This document shows, piece by piece, positions 10,755 to 24,651 of a DNA stretch of 64,000 nucleotides. Position 1 is the stretch's first letter, and the number at the start of each line of letters is the position of its first letter. The notes beneath the pieces were generated by a model that did no database searches, was not told where the DNA came from, and saw only the letters and a program-made list of their open reading frames with translations. The DNA is taken from positions 4,526,001 through 4,590,000 of the forward strand of contig NZ_LT992502.1 of assembly GCF_900324475.1 (NCBI RefSeq), given 5' to 3'. Source of the DNA: Enterobacter bugandensis. GTDB taxonomy: Bacteria; Pseudomonadota; Gammaproteobacteria; Enterobacterales; Enterobacteriaceae. Made by a program: the position numbers and the translations under genes.

Positions 10755-12605
10755 TTAGCCCCCAAGTTTAGATTTATCGCGCACCGCGCCTTTATCTGCA
10801 CTGGTTGCAAGGCTCGCGTAGGCGCGCAGGGCGAAGGAGACTTCGCGCTGGCGATCTTTCGGCGTCCAGGCTTTGTCGCCGCGCGCTTCCTGCGCTTCAC
10901 GACGGGCCGCAATCTCCTGGTCGCTCAGCTTCAGCTGAATGCCGCGATTCGGAATGTCGATTTCGATCAGGTCGCCATCTTCGATGATCGCGATGTTGCC
11001 GCCGCTTGCCGCTTCCGGGGAGACGTGGCCGATGGAGAGACCAGACGTGCCGCCGGAGAAACGCCCGTCGGTGATCAGCGCGCAGGCTTTACCGAGGCCC
11101 ATCGATTTCAGGAAGGTGGTCGGGTAGAGCATCTCCTGCATGCCCGGGCCGCCTTTCGGCCCTTCGTAGCGAATGACAACCACGTCGCCTTCCACCACTT
11201 TGCCGCCGAGGATGGCGTCTACCGCCTCGTCCTGGCTTTCGTACACTTTCGCCGGACCGGTGAATTTCAGGATACTGTCATCCACGCCTGCGGTTTTCAC
11301 GATGCAGCCGTTTTCCGCAAAGTTACCGTACAGCACCGCCAGACCGCCGTCTTTGCTGTAGGCGTGCTCCAGCGAGCGAATGCAGCCTTCAGCACGATCG
11401 TCATCCAGCGTGTCCCAGCGGCAATCCTGCGAGAACGCCTGGGTGGTGCGAATACCGGCCGGACCGGCGCGGAACATCTTTTTCACCGCGTCGTCTTTGG
11501 TCAGCATCACGTCGTACTGGTCCAGCGATTCCGGCAGCGTCAGGCCGAGGACGTTTTTCACGTCGCGGTTCAGCAGCCCGGCGCGATCCAGCTCGCCCAG
11601 GATACCGATGACGCCACCCGCGCGGTGCACGTCTTCCATGTGGTACTTCTGGGTACTCGGCGCGACTTTACACAGCTGCGGCACTTTGCGGGAGAGCTTG
11701 TCGATGTCGCTCATGGTGAAGTCGATTTCGGCTTCCTGCGCGGCGGCCAGCAGGTGCAGAACGGTGTTAGTGGAGCCGCCCATGGCGATATCCAGCGTCA
11801 TGGCGTTTTCGAACGCCGCTTTACTGGCGATATTGCGCGGCAGCGCGCTGGCATCGTCCTGCTCGTAGTAGCGTTTGGTCAGCTCAACGATACGTTTACC
11901 GGCGTTGAGGAACAGCTGCTTACGGTCGGCGTGGGTCGCCAGCAGCGAGCCGTTGCCCGGCTGGGAAAGGCCCAGCGCTTCGGTCAGGCAGTTCATGGAG
12001 TTAGCCGTGAACATGCCGGAACAGGAGCCGCAGGTCGGGCACGCAGAGCGTTCCACCTGATCGCTCTGCTCGTCAGAGACTTTCGGGTCTGCGCCCTGGA
12101 TCATCGCATCGACCAGGTCGAGCTTGATGATTTTGTCGGAGAGCTTGGTTTTACCCGCCTCCATCGGACCGCCGGAGACGAAGATCACCGGAATGTTCAG
12201 GCGCAGGGAGGCCATCAGCATCCCCGGGGTGATTTTGTCGCAGTTGGAGATACAGACCATCGCATCGGCGCAGTGGGCGTTGACCATATACTCCACCGAG
12301 TCGGCGATCAGCTCGCGCGACGGCAGTGAATAGAGCATTCCCCCGTGGCCCATTGCGATACCATCATCCACCGCAATGGTGTTGAACTCTTTCGCCACGC
12401 CGCCGGAGGCTTCGATTTGCTCGGCAACCAGCTTACCGAGATCGCGCAGATGCACATGGCCCGGTACAAACTGGGTGAAAGAGTTCACCACGGCGATAAT
12501 TGGCTTGCCGAAATCGGCGTCGGTCATTCCGGTGGCGCGCCACAGTGCGCGGGCACCCGCCATGTTACGGCCGTGGGTGGTGGTGGCTGAACGATACTTA
12601 GGCAT
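10755..12605 (-). CDS. ilvD: Dihydroxy-acid dehydratase
   Basis: IlvD dehydrates the dihydroxy acids to 2-oxo acids, the third common step of valine and isoleucine synthesis. It is an Fe-S enzyme of 616 residues, as in E. coli. Cluster-binding cysteines appear in [11 protein letters not shown] and [23 protein letters not shown] sequence ([20 protein letters not shown]) marks the C-terminal half. Its stop overlaps or abuts the ilvA start, which indicates translational coupling inside the ilvGMEDA operon. Confidence 0.98.
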   Translation of the reverse strand: MPKYRSATTTHGRNMAGARALWRATGMTDADFGKPIIAVVNSFTQFVPGHVHLRDLGKLVAEQIEASGGVAKEFNTIAVDDGIAMGHGGMLYSLPSRELIADSVEYMVNAHCADAMVCISNCDKITPGMLMASLRLNIPVIFVSGGPMEAGKTKLSDKIIKLDLVDAMIQGADPKVSDEQSDQVERSACPTCGSCSGMFTANSMNCLTEALGLSQPGNGSLLATHADRKQLFLNAGKRIVELTKRYYEQDDASALPRNIASKAAFENAMTLDIAMGGSTNTVLHLLAAAQEAEIDFTMSDIDKLSRKVPQLCKVAPSTQKYHMEDVHRAGGVIGILGELDRAGLLNRDVKNVLGLTLPESLDQYDVMLTKDDAVKKMFRAGPAGIRTTQAFSQDCRWDTLDDDRAEGCIRSLEHAYSKDGGLAVLYGNFAENGCIVKTAGVDDSILKFTGPAKVYESQDEAVDAILGGKVVEGDVVVIRYEGPKGGPGMQEMLYPTTFLKSMGLGKACALITDGRFSGGTSGLSIGHVSPEAASGGNIAIIEDGDLIEIDIPNRGIQLKLSDQEIAARREAQEARGDKAWTPKDRQREVSFALRAYASLATSADKGAVRDKSKLGG

Positions 12606-12665
12606 GCTTTATTGACTCCCGTCTGACTATTTAATGGGACGGTGCGTGCCGTCCCACATTTATAT

Positions 12666-13595
12666 TTAGTGATTAACCTGATCCAACCAGCCGTATTTGT
12701 CTTCTGTTTCGCCGGTGAAGAGGCCGAAGAAGGCTTGCTGGATGCGTTTGGTCACCGGACCACAGCGGCCTTCGCCCACCTGGATACCATCTACGCTGCG
12801 AACCGGCGTGATTTCAGCCGCGGTACCGGACATGAACACTTCGTCTGCCAGGTAGAGGGATTCGCGGGACAGCACCTGCTCGCGCACTTCGATACCGAGG
12901 TCTTTCGCCAGCTTGATGATCGCATCACGGGTGATGCCCGGCAGCGCGGAAGAGGTGAACGGCGGGGTAAACAGAATGCCGTCTTTTACTTCAAACAGGT
13001 TTTCGCCCGCGCCTTCTGAGATGTAGCCGTTCACGTCGAGGGCGATGCCTTCTTGATAGCCGTGGCGGCGCGCTTCGCTGCCGACCAGCAGTGAGGAGAG
13101 GTAGTTACCGCCCGCTTTTGCGGCGGTCGGGATGGTGTTTGGCGCCACGCGGTTCCAGGAAGAAACCATTGCGTCGATCCCCTGATCCAGTGCTTCTGCG
13201 CCCAGGTAGGCGCCCCACGGGAACGCAGCAATGATCACATCAGTGTTGTAACCGGCCGGCGGGTTCACGCCCATGCCCACATCACCCACGAAGACCAGCG
13301 GGCGAATATAGGCGCTGGTCAGTTTGTTCTGGCGAATCACTTCGCGGCAGGCTTCCATCAGCTCATCAACGCTTTGAGAGACCGGGAAACGATAAATTTT
13401 GGCTGAGTCATGCAGACGCTGCATGTGTTCGCGATGGCGGAACACCACTGGCCCTTTGTGAGAATCGTAGCAACGGATGCCTTCAAACACGGAGGTACCG
13501 TAGTGCAGCGCGTGGGACATCACGTGAACTTTCGCGTCTTCCCAGCGAACCATCTCACCATTGAACCAAATGTAATCAGCTTTTTTTGTCGTCAT
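12666..13595 (-). CDS. ilvE: Branched-chain amino acid aminotransferase
   Basis: IlvE carries out the final transamination to valine, leucine and isoleucine, using glutamate. It is a fold-type IV PLP enzyme of 309 residues, the same as E. coli. The PLP lysine is K160 in TAAKAGGNYLSS. The N-terminal HYGTSVFEGIR and the phosphate-binding SGTAAEITPV are conserved. It is the third structural gene of the operon, 60 bases before ilvD and 18 bases after ilvM. Confidence 0.98.
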   Translation of the reverse strand: MTTKKADYIWFNGEMVRWEDAKVHVMSHALHYGTSVFEGIRCYDSHKGPVVFRHREHMQRLHDSAKIYRFPVSQSVDELMEACREVIRQNKLTSAYIRPLVFVGDVGMGVNPPAGYNTDVIIAAFPWGAYLGAEALDQGIDAMVSSWNRVAPNTIPTAAKAGGNYLSSLLVGSEARRHGYQEGIALDVNGYISEGAGENLFEVKDGILFTPPFTSSALPGITRDAIIKLAKDLGIEVREQVLSRESLYLADEVFMSGTAAEITPVRSVDGIQVGEGRCGPVTKRIQQAFFGLFTGETEDKYGWLDQVNH

Positions 13596-13613
13596 TTTTT
13601 CGTCCTGTCACGC

Positions 13614-13877
13614 TCAAGCGCGGATTTGTTGTGATGTGGTTGTGCTCTGGCAGATGGCAACATGGGCAACGTCTACCAGCTTTGATAACTGACTAAACAG
13701 TAAGTCGACCGGCCGCGGGCTGGCAACGGTTAATTCGATACTGATGTTCTGGGCGTCGGTGGCCGTTTCCATATTCATAGAGCAAATCTGAAAGCCACGG
13801 TGGCGAACCACGCGCAATACGCGTTCTAACGTTTCCGGGTTGAAGCGAGCCTGCACGGCGACCTGATGTTGCATCAT
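13614..13877 (-). CDS. ilvM: Acetolactate synthase II small (regulatory) subunit
   Basis: IlvM is the 87-residue small subunit that stabilises and activates IlvG. It is a single ACT-like domain ([18 protein letters not shown]), the same length as E. coli. The start ATG overlaps the ilvG stop by 4 bases (ATGA), a sign of translational coupling for 1:1 subunit synthesis. Isozyme II is the valine-insensitive form. Confidence 0.97.
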   Translation of the reverse strand: MMQHQVAVQARFNPETLERVLRVVRHRGFQICSMNMETATDAQNISIELTVASPRPVDLLFSQLSKLVDVAHVAICQSTTTSQQIRA

Positions 13878-15520
13878 GATAATTTCTCCAGCATTTGTGA
13901 GTTACTGGCACCTGGCGGTACCAACGGCCAGACGTTCTCAAGCTCGTCGATTGAGACATGAAGCAGGTATGGCCCTTCGCTTGACAGCATGGTGTCGAGT
14001 GCCGCTTCAACCTGGTCTTTACGGGTGATGTGCTGGCCAGGAATGCCGAAGGCGCTGGCCAGGGTGAGGAAATCGGGGTTATCGGTCAGGGTTGTTTCGC
14101 TGTAACGCTCCTGGAAGAACAGCTGCTGCCACTGGCGAACCATCCCTAAACGCTGGTTATCGAGCAACACGATCTTCAGCGGTAACTGCTTGCGCTTCAC
14201 GGTGCCGAGCTCCTGAACGTTCATCATGAAGGAGCCGTCACCGGAGATACAGATCACGGTATCGTTCGGGCGGGCCACCTGTGCGCCTACGGCTGCCGGC
14301 AGGCCAAAGCCCATCGTGCCTAAGCCGCTGGAGGTGATGAAGTTCTCCGGGCGGGTGTAGGTCATATGCTGGGCTGACCACATCTGATGCTGGCCCACAT
14401 CGGTCGTCACCACGCTGTCGGCGGGTTTACGGTCGGACAACTGCTTCAACAGCAGCGGTGCATAGATGGCATCGCCGGGGTGGTCGTAACGCCAGGCATG
14501 CTCAGCGCGCATGTCTGCGGTGTGCTGACGCCATGCGTTGATATCCAGCGGCTGCTCCAGCGCCGGTAACAGCGCGTTAAGATCGCCCTGCAACGCCACG
14601 TGCGCCTGACGCAGTTTGTTCATCTCCGCCGGGTCGATATCCATATGGATCACTTTGGCATTCGGCGCGAAGGTATTCAGCTTGCCGGTGACGCGGTCGT
14701 CAAAACGGGCGCCTGCGACGATAAGCAAGTCGCACTCCTGCACCGCCAGGTTTGCCGCTTTAGTGCCGTGCATTCCCAGCATGCCGAGGTAGTACGGGTA
14801 GTCCGCGTCTACCGCACCCAGACCTTTCAGGGTGCAGGTGGCGGGCATTTGCGTGGTTGCAAGGAACGCGCGAAGCGCCGGAACAGCCTGCGCCATACCC
14901 ACCCCGCCGCCGACGTACAGCATCGGCTGCTTCGCCTCCGCCATCATCTGACGCGCCTCTTCAACCTCTGCATGCGGAAACGCATCGTCGCTTTTCACGG
15001 TGGAGAAATGCGGCTCCAGATCGCCAGGTGCAACCTGGATATCTTTCGGGATATCTACCAGAACCGGGCCAGGACGGCCTGAACTGGCAATCTCGAACGC
15101 TTCGGCCATCACGCGCGGCAGCTCTTCGAGGGACTGAACGAGGAAGCTGTGCTTGGTGCAAGCCAGCGATAAGCCGAGGACGTCTACTTCCTGGAAGGCA
15201 TCGGTGCCGATGAACGGAGAGGCCACCTGACCGGTAATCGCCACGACAGGGACTGAATCGAGCAGCGCGTCAGCCAGGCCGGTGATCAGGTTCGTTGCGC
15301 CCGGACCTGAGGTCGCCATGCATACACCGGTTTTACCTGTCGCGCGGGCATAACCAATGGCTGCCATCGCTGCGCCCTGCTCGTGTCGGCACAAGAGGTG
15401 TTCCACGCCGCCGTCATACAGTGCATCGTAAATCGGCATAATTGCGCCACCCGGATAACCGAATACGGTTTCGACTCCCTGCGCGCGCAACGCATGTACT
15501 ACCCATTGTGCCCCATTCAT
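13874..15520 (-). CDS. ilvG: Acetolactate synthase II large subunit (intact)
   Basis: IlvG is a ThDP- and FAD-dependent enzyme that condenses two pyruvates, or pyruvate and 2-oxobutanoate. At 548 residues the reading frame is uninterrupted, whereas E. coli K-12 carries a frameshift in this gene. The N-terminal [14 protein letters not shown] and [16 protein letters not shown] (with the catalytic glutamate) and the ThDP motif GDGSFMMN near residue 430 are all present. It follows ilvX by 2 bases. A functional isozyme II normally lets growth continue in the presence of valine; that is an inference here. Confidence 0.98.
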   Translation of the reverse strand: MNGAQWVVHALRAQGVETVFGYPGGAIMPIYDALYDGGVEHLLCRHEQGAAMAAIGYARATGKTGVCMATSGPGATNLITGLADALLDSVPVVAITGQVASPFIGTDAFQEVDVLGLSLACTKHSFLVQSLEELPRVMAEAFEIASSGRPGPVLVDIPKDIQVAPGDLEPHFSTVKSDDAFPHAEVEEARQMMAEAKQPMLYVGGGVGMAQAVPALRAFLATTQMPATCTLKGLGAVDADYPYYLGMLGMHGTKAANLAVQECDLLIVAGARFDDRVTGKLNTFAPNAKVIHMDIDPAEMNKLRQAHVALQGDLNALLPALEQPLDINAWRQHTADMRAEHAWRYDHPGDAIYAPLLLKQLSDRKPADSVVTTDVGQHQMWSAQHMTYTRPENFITSSGLGTMGFGLPAAVGAQVARPNDTVICISGDGSFMMNVQELGTVKRKQLPLKIVLLDNQRLGMVRQWQQLFFQERYSETTLTDNPDFLTLASAFGIPGQHITRKDQVEAALDTMLSSEGPYLLHVSIDELENVWPLVPPGASNSQMLEKLS

Positions 15521-15522
15521 AG

Positions 15523-15573
15523 TTAGTTCCCCGTCATGAATCTGGAGAAACAGAATTTTGTGCTAGTCGTCAT
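15523..15573 (-). CDS. ilvX: Small peptide IlvX
   Basis: A 16-codon ORF ([16 protein letters not shown]) lies between the attenuator and ilvG. It closely matches E. coli IlvX ([16 protein letters not shown]). A strong AGGAG sits 6-7 bases upstream of the ATG, and the stop is only 2 bases from the ilvG start. The function is unknown; its conserved position suggests translational coupling or ribosome delivery to ilvG. Confidence 0.8.
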   Translation of the reverse strand: MTTSTKFCFSRFMTGN

Positions 15574-15603
15574 TCTCTGCTCCTCATTTAAGTTTTTTAG
15601 TCA

Positions 15604-15636
15604 TAAAAAAACCCCCGGACCTTTCGGTGCGGGGGT
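15604..15636 (-). terminator. ilv operon attenuator
   Basis: Read on the minus strand, the hairpin ACCCCCG...CGGGGGT has its stem within 15611-15636 and is followed by a run of U residues (15605-15610). It lies 24 bases after the ilvL stop and before ilvX, the standard layout for attenuation by leader-peptide translation. Confidence 0.93.
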
Positions 15637-15659
15637 CTTAGTTCGTTAAGGCTTGATTT

Positions 15660-15758
15660 CTAAGCCTTTCCTCGTCCAAGTGCAGCCCCGCACGGTGGGA
15701 TAATAATCACCACCACGCTAATCACGACCAGGCTAATCACTCGTAGAAGGGCTGTCAT
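15660..15758 (-). CDS. ilvL: ilvGMEDA operon leader peptide
   Basis: The 32-residue leader peptide begins MTALLRVISLVVISVVVIII and ends CGAALGRGKA, as far as I recall identical to E. coli IlvL. It is packed with Ile, Val and Leu codons: about 15 of the first 20. Ribosome stalling on these when charged tRNAs are scarce prevents formation of the terminator at 15604-15636. The stop at 15660 is 24 bases before that hairpin. Confidence 0.95.
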   Translation of the reverse strand: MTALLRVISLVVISVVVIIIPPCGAALGRGKA

Positions 15759-16099
15759 TTTCAGTTCTTTTTGCATCTTGTTCGAAGGAATACCTAAAGA
15801 GTTATCACAGTTTTTAAATCAAACACAAGATTTATTTATGAAGGATTTGGTTAGCAAGCGAACCAAATTTAGTGAACGCATTGTTTTATATGAGGAAATT
15901 TGGAAGTGAATATTTTTCATTTTTTTATTGCAGATCTAACCCTTAAAGCGCGCCTTTTTACATTTTGCGAGTGTGCTTCCACGGTGATGCAATGGTTTCA
16001 ATGCTCCCTGAAAATCTCTGAACAGGCGGCGTAAATACGTAAAAAGACGCTAAACAGAGAAAACAGGCACTGGCATAGTCAGACCAGGAGGTAGTACAA
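15759..16099. promoter_or_regulatory. ilvL promoter region and yifB upstream region
   Basis: This is a 341-base gap between divergent ilvL and yifB. Bases 15780-15835 resemble the E. coli ilv P2 promoter region, with minus-strand CTTGTGTTTGATTTAAAAA and a TGTGATAACT stretch. An A/T-rich zone (about 15830-15935) precedes it, consistent with the upstream activating DNA known in E. coli. An AGGAGGTAG-like ribosome site lies directly before yifB (16087-16095). I see no other gene here. Confidence 0.5.
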
Positions 16100-17620
16100 A
16101 TGTCACTGTCAGTTGTTTATACGCGAGCGGCTCTCGGGGTAAAGGCTCCGCTTATTTCCGTAGAGGTTCATTTGAGTAATGGGCTGCCTGGACTCACGCT
16201 TGTCGGGTTACCTGAAACCACGGTTAAAGAGGCCAGGGACCGCGTTCGTAGCGCAATAATAAACAGCGGTTATACCTTCCCCGCAAAGAAGATCACCATC
16301 AACCTTGCTCCCGCCGACCTGCCCAAAGAGGGTGGGCGATACGATTTACCTATCGCAATTGCGCTTCTCGCGGCTTCTGAGCAGCTTAATACGACCAGGC
16401 TAGGCTCGTATGAGTTCGTGGGTGAACTCGCGCTCACAGGCGCACTGAGAGGCGTTCCCGGTGCGATATCGGGAGCGCTGGAAGCCATACGTGCAGGGCG
16501 GCAAATCGTTGTGGCCAATGAAAACGCATCAGAAGTGAGTCTTATTGCAGAAAAGGGATGTCTCATCGCCGGGCATCTTCAGGAAGTGTGCGCCTGGCTG
16601 GAAGGCCGCCATGAACTGTCCGAGCCGGAAGAGTGCGACGAGGCTATAGCGGATGCGCCAGAAGACCTCAGCGAGATCATGGGACAGGAGCAAGGGAAAC
16701 GGGCGCTGGAGATTACGGCAGCGGGTGGGCACAATCTCCTGCTAATTGGCCCGCCGGGTACGGGCAAAACCATGCTGGCGAGCAGGCTAAGCGGGTTGCT
16801 CCCGCCGCTTAATAACCATGAAGCGCTGGAAAGCGCCGCCATCTATAGCCTGATCGGTTCGACGTCGTTGCACAAACAGTGGCGTCGACGTCCCTTTCGT
16901 TCCCCGCATCATAGCGCGTCACTGACGGCAATGGTCGGCGGTGGGTCTATTCCGGGGCCGGGTGAGATCTCGCTGGCACACAATGGCATTCTGTTTCTCG
17001 ATGAGTTGCCTGAGTTTGAGCGCCGCGTGCTGGATGCGCTGAGGGAGCCCATTGAATCCGGTGAGATACATATTTCACGCACGCGAGCCAAAATAAGCTA
17101 TCCCGCCCGTTTTCAGCTCGTGGCGGCGATGAACCCCAGTCCGACGGGGCATTATCAGGGCAACCATAACCGCTGTACGCCAGAGCAGACGCTGCGCTAT
17201 CTGGGAAAGCTGTCTGGCCCGTTTCTCGACCGTTTCGATTTATCACTGGAAATCCCCCTTCCGCCGCCGGGCCTACTCAGGCAGACGGATAGACTGGGTG
17301 AAAGCTCCGCGCATGTTCGCGAACGGGTTATCGCGGCACAGGCGAGACAGTATGCCCGTCAAAACAGGCTGAATGCACGACTGGATAATGCAGGGATCCG
17401 ACAGTTTTGTTCTCTTAACGTTGAAGATGCGGCTTGGCTGGAGGAGACGTTGACGCGCTTTGGGCTTTCCATACGTGCGTGGCAGCGCTTGTTAAAAGTA
17501 GCCAGAACCATTGCGGACGTGGAGGGCTGTACTGATATTGCGAGGAAACACTTGCAGGAAGCGCTGAGCTATCGGGCGATTGATCGTTTGCTTTTGCATC
17601 TGCAAAAGTTACTGGCATAA
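16100..17620 (+). CDS. yifB: YifB, ComM/Mg-chelatase-like AAA+ ATPase
   Basis: YifB belongs to the ComM family, AAA+ helicases that promote branch migration during natural transformation in some bacteria. The role in enteric bacteria is less clear. The 506-residue protein (E. coli 506) has an N-terminal Lon-protease-like fold (GLPGLTLVGLPETTVKEARD). Walker A GPPGTGKT follows in the middle, then the DEL box FLDELPEFERRVLDALREP. The C-terminal helical lid includes SIRAWQRLLKVARTIAD. It is convergent with maoP across a bidirectional terminator. Confidence 0.94.
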   Translation: MSLSVVYTRAALGVKAPLISVEVHLSNGLPGLTLVGLPETTVKEARDRVRSAIINSGYTFPAKKITINLAPADLPKEGGRYDLPIAIALLAASEQLNTTRLGSYEFVGELALTGALRGVPGAISGALEAIRAGRQIVVANENASEVSLIAEKGCLIAGHLQEVCAWLEGRHELSEPEECDEAIADAPEDLSEIMGQEQGKRALEITAAGGHNLLLIGPPGTGKTMLASRLSGLLPPLNNHEALESAAIYSLIGSTSLHKQWRRRPFRSPHHSASLTAMVGGGSIPGPGEISLAHNGILFLDELPEFERRVLDALREPIESGEIHISRTRAKISYPARFQLVAAMNPSPTGHYQGNHNRCTPEQTLRYLGKLSGPFLDRFDLSLEIPLPPPGLLRQTDRLGESSAHVRERVIAAQARQYARQNRLNARLDNAGIRQFCSLNVEDAAWLEETLTRFGLSIRAWQRLLKVARTIADVEGCTDIARKHLQEALSYRAIDRLLLHLQKLLA

Positions 17621-17646
17621 AAAAAGGGGCCGTAGCCCCTTTTTTT
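17621..17646. terminator. Bidirectional terminator between yifB and maoP
   Basis: The stem AGGGGC / GCCCCT with loop CGTA is flanked by A and T runs on both sides. It therefore works as an intrinsic terminator for yifB (+) and maoP (-). Confidence 0.9.
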
Positions 17647-17647
17647 A

Positions 17648-17986
17648 TTAGTCGTCAGACTCGGTGTAGTCTTCTGCACCTTCCATCTGCGGTTTACCGC
17701 CAGACAGCGTATGGAAACGTTTTGGACGCTTAATGCGAGCCATGTACTTGATCCATACACGTTCTGCTTCAGACTGCGGCTCACGCTCACCACGGCACAC
17801 TGAGACAAACTGTTTTTCATCTTCAGTTGCAGGCTCACGTTTACCCAGATCCAGCTCGTTAAAGGCATAACCATGACGCTCAAGCAGCTGCGCCTCTTTG
17901 ATGGTGAAATCGCCGTGACGAGAGAACCCGCGCGGATAATGTTTATTGTCGAAAAAACGATTAGTCGTCGTAAAGCTTTCCGCCAT
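17648..17986 (-). CDS. maoP: Macrodomain Ori organizer MaoP
   Basis: MaoP (formerly YifE) has 112 residues, the same as E. coli, beginning [20 protein letters not shown] and ending in an acidic tail (DYTESDD). In E. coli it acts with the site maoS to constrain DNA mobility around the replication origin. The probable maoS site lies in the intergenic region just upstream (18021-18037). It is divergent from hdfR and convergent with yifB. Confidence 0.93.
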   Translation of the reverse strand: MAESFTTTNRFFDNKHYPRGFSRHGDFTIKEAQLLERHGYAFNELDLGKREPATEDEKQFVSVCRGEREPQSEAERVWIKYMARIKRPKRFHTLSGGKPQMEGAEDYTESDD

Positions 17987-18020
17987 CCTACACGCTCCTA
18001 ATTCTTTGGCCGAGCTATTT

Positions 18021-18037
18021 ATGGCGCGGAGTATTAG
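18021..18037 (-). promoter_or_regulatory. Probable maoS site
   Basis: On the minus strand these 17 bases read CTAATACTCCGCGCCAT, which is identical to the E. coli maoS sequence as I remember it. The site sits in the maoP-hdfR intergenic region, the same location as in E. coli. It is the cis site through which MaoP organises the Ori macrodomain. I rely on memory for the reference sequence. Confidence 0.75.
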
Positions 18038-18104
18038 TTACGCTTGACAGAGTGTAAAACAAAACATTTAAATCATAACGACAAATTATTTTGCGGAGAA
18101 AGAT

Positions 18105-18926
18105 GTGGATACGGAATTGCTAAAAACTTTCCTTGAAGTGAGCAGAACGCGTCACTTCGGGCGAGCCGCTGAAGCCCTTTACCTGACGCAGTCAGCAGTC
18201 AGTTTTCGTATTCGACAGCTGGAAAATCAACTGGGTGTGAATCTTTTTACCCGCCATCGCAACAATATCCGCCTCACGCCTGCCGGTGAAAAACTGCTTC
18301 CGTATGCGGAGACATTGATGAATACCTGGCAGGCAGCGCGCAAAGAGGTTGCGCATACGTCGAGGCACAACGAGTTCTCGATAGGGGCCAGCGCATCTCT
18401 GTGGGAATGCATGCTCAGTCAGTGGCTTACCCGGCTATATCACTCCCATGGGCATTTACAATTTGAAGCCAGAATTGCGCAACGTCAGTCGCTGGTTAAG
18501 CAACTTCATGAGCGTCAGTTGGATCTGCTGATCACTACAGAAGCCCCCAAGATGGACGAATTTAGCAGCCAGATTGTTGGACAGTTCAGTCTGGCTCTTT
18601 ATGCTTCTGAACCTTCAAAGATGAAAGCAGACCTGACCTATTTGCGGCTGGAGTGGGGACCTGATTTTCAGCAACATGAGATGGGATTGATCTCACCTGA
18701 TGATGTTCCACAGTTAACAACCAGTTCTGCCGAGATTGCCTGTCAGCAACTTCCCTTGCTGAAGGGTTGCACCTGGTTACCAGTCCGTTGGGCAGACACC
18801 AAGCCTGGACTGCATACCGTGGTGGATTCCACTACCCTTTCGCGGCCGCTGTATGCGATTTGGCTGCAAAATAGCGACAAGCAATCGCAAATAAAAGATC
18901 TATTAAAAATCAATGTAATGGATTGA
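18105..18926 (+). CDS. hdfR: LysR-family regulator HdfR
   Basis: HdfR is a LysR-type regulator, known in E. coli to repress flhDC and to affect glutamate synthase genes. The N-terminal HTH ([21 protein letters not shown]) is highly conserved and the effector domain follows. At 273 residues it is slightly shorter at the C-terminus than E. coli (279). The GTG at 18105 is the start (MDTELLKTF), preceded by GGAGAAAG. An ATG two bases upstream is in another frame. The rRNA operon tail tRNAs lie convergently downstream. Confidence 0.93.
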   Translation: MDTELLKTFLEVSRTRHFGRAAEALYLTQSAVSFRIRQLENQLGVNLFTRHRNNIRLTPAGEKLLPYAETLMNTWQAARKEVAHTSRHNEFSIGASASLWECMLSQWLTRLYHSHGHLQFEARIAQRQSLVKQLHERQLDLLITTEAPKMDEFSSQIVGQFSLALYASEPSKMKADLTYLRLEWGPDFQQHEMGLISPDDVPQLTTSSAEIACQQLPLLKGCTWLPVRWADTKPGLHTVVDSTTLSRPLYAIWLQNSDKQSQIKDLLKINVMD

Positions 18927-18989
18927 TGCTGAGGCCAGCAGGGACGCTGGCTGCATTTAAGAATGGTGAAATTTCACCGGGTTTCAGGC

Positions 18990-19020
18990 AAAAAAAAATC
19001 CTTTGCCGAAGCAAAGGATT
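18990..19020 (-). terminator. Intrinsic terminator of the rRNA operon
   Basis: A perfect 10-base-pair stem, AATCCTTTGC / GCAAAGGATT with loop CGAA, is followed on the minus strand by a run of U residues. It lies 5 bases after the end of the tRNA-Trp gene and ends the rrn transcript. Confidence 0.93.
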
Positions 19021-19025
19021 CTATA

Positions 19026-19101
19026 TGGCAGGGGCGGAGAGACTCGAACTCGCGACACCCGGTTTTGGAGACCGGTGCTCTACCAACTGAGCTACGCCCC
19101 T
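19026..19101 (-). tRNA. trpT: tRNA-Trp (CCA)
   Basis: This 76-base cloverleaf with encoded CCA has acceptor AGGGGCG / CGCCCCT and anticodon loop CTCCAAA. It is the last gene of the rrn transcript, as trpT is after rrnC of E. coli. The T-stem reads GCGAG / CTCTC, which leaves one C-U mismatch where E. coli has a G-U pair. Confidence 0.97.
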
Positions 19102-19155
19102 AAAGTTTTTTGCCATTAAGCCTGCCATTACTGGCAGGCTTAACGTCTTAATAAG

Positions 19156-19232
19156 TGGCGGAACGGACGGGACTCGAACCCGCGACCCCCTGCGTGACAG
19201 GCAGGTATTCTAACCGACTGAACTACCGCTCC
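19156..19232 (-). tRNA. aspT: tRNA-Asp (GTC)
   Basis: A 77-base tRNA with encoded CCA; the anticodon loop is CTGTCAC. The sequence matches E. coli tRNA-Asp as I recall it. It lies between 5S rRNA and tRNA-Trp in the same transcript. Confidence 0.98.
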
Positions 19233-19286
19233 ACCGAAGACTGCTTGTAACCACCGGATTAATGCACCGGCTTACTACTTAATTTG

Positions 19287-19406
19287 ATGCCTGGCAGTTC
19301 CCTACTCTCACATGGGGAGACCCCACACTACCATCGGCGCTACGGCGTTTCACTTCTGAGTTCGGCATGGGGTCAGGTGGGACCACCGCGCTAAAGCCGC
19401 CAGGCA
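19287..19406 (-). rRNA. rrf: 5S ribosomal RNA
   Basis: 120 bases, starting TGCCTGGCGGC and ending ACTGCCAGGCAT on the minus strand, so the terminal helix closes. It is located 64 bases after the 23S gene. Confidence 0.98.
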
Positions 19407-19470
19407 AATTCTGTTAATCTGTATCAGGCTGAAAATCTGTCTCTCACCGCCAAAACATCTTCGGCGTTGT

Positions 19471-22376
<2,906 letters not shown>

Positions 22377-22474
22377 TCACAACCCGAAGATGTTTCACTT
22401 CTGATTGCGAAAATTTGAGAGACTCGAACACACCATTAAAGATGTGTCGTTTCAATTTTCAGCTTGATCCAGAT

Positions 22475-22486
22475 TTTTAAAGAGCA
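22475..22486 (-). promoter_or_regulatory. boxA antitermination site in the 16S-23S spacer
   Basis: The minus strand reads TGCTCTTTAAAA, the conserved boxA that loads the Nus antitermination complex before 23S. It is located between tRNA-Ala and the 23S start. Confidence 0.85.
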
Positions 22487-22547
22487 AAACTTCGCAGTGC
22501 ACCTTTTCAGGTTCACTCTGAAGTTTTCTTGTGTTCGCAGTAAAAGA

Positions 22548-22623
22548 TGGTGGAGCTATGCGGGATCGAACCGCAGACCTCCTGCGTGCAAAGCAGGCGC
22601 TCTCCCAGCTGAGCTATAGCCCC
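22548..22623 (-). tRNA. alaT: tRNA-Ala (TGC)
   Basis: A 76-base spacer tRNA with encoded CCA and anticodon loop TTTGCAC. With tRNA-Ile it forms the Ile-Ala type of 16S-23S spacer. The suffix of the gene symbol follows E. coli spacer naming and is not certain. Confidence 0.95.
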
Positions 22624-22661
22624 ATCGTTTTGCCAACCTCTTCAAATTTGCTTCGCAAATT

Positions 22662-22738
<77 letters not shown>

Positions 22739-22808
22739 GTAGAGGTTTTTTACTGCTGTTTTTCATCAGACAATCTGTGTGAGCACTGCAAAGGCAGGTT
22801 CTTTAAGG

Positions 22809-24347
<1,539 letters not shown>

Positions 24348-24479
24348 AAGTTTGATGCTCGTGAATTAAACTTCGTAATGAATTACGTATGTTCACTCAG
24401 AGACTTGGTATTCATTTATTGTCCGAAGACATTAAGAATCCATGTCACTTTGAGTGCCCACACAGATTGTCTGATAAAT

Positions 24480-24491
24480 TGTTAAAGAGCA
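24480..24491 (-). promoter_or_regulatory. boxA antitermination site in the rRNA leader
   Basis: The minus strand reads TGCTCTTTAACA, the canonical leader boxA. It is followed by the leader sequence ATTTATCAGACAATCTGTGTG before 16S. It recruits NusB/NusE antitermination factors. Confidence 0.9.
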
Positions 24492-24531
24492 GTTGCAACG
24501 CGGCTTTCAGCTCACCGTTGCGAGGTCCCGT

Positions 24532-24559
24532 ATATTACGTTTTCCTCATTCAGAGTCAA
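24532..24559 (-). promoter_or_regulatory. rrn P2 promoter
   Basis: On the minus strand, TTGACT and TAATAT are separated by 16 bases. It is about 120 bases downstream of P1, the standard arrangement of enteric rRNA operons. Confidence 0.85.
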
Positions 24560-24651
24560 GCGATTATTTTCACTTTTCTCTGTTGGCGTTCATCTCTGAA
24601 CCCCGCTAACCCGGCGGCCTGTAAGCCGTTGTTCCGTGTCAGTGGAGGCGC

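Noticed and set aside
10740..12329. A 529-codon open frame on the + strand opposite ilvD
   Set aside because: It is the mirror of a conserved G/C-rich gene in a frame rarely broken by stops. It has no ribosome site, no recognisable domain and His/Arg/Phe-rich nonsense composition.
18927..18989. A possible hairpin GGTGAAATTTCACC after hdfR as an hdfR terminator
   Set aside because: The stem is short (6-7 pairs), A/T-rich and lacks a T-tract on the + strand, so it is too weak to list.
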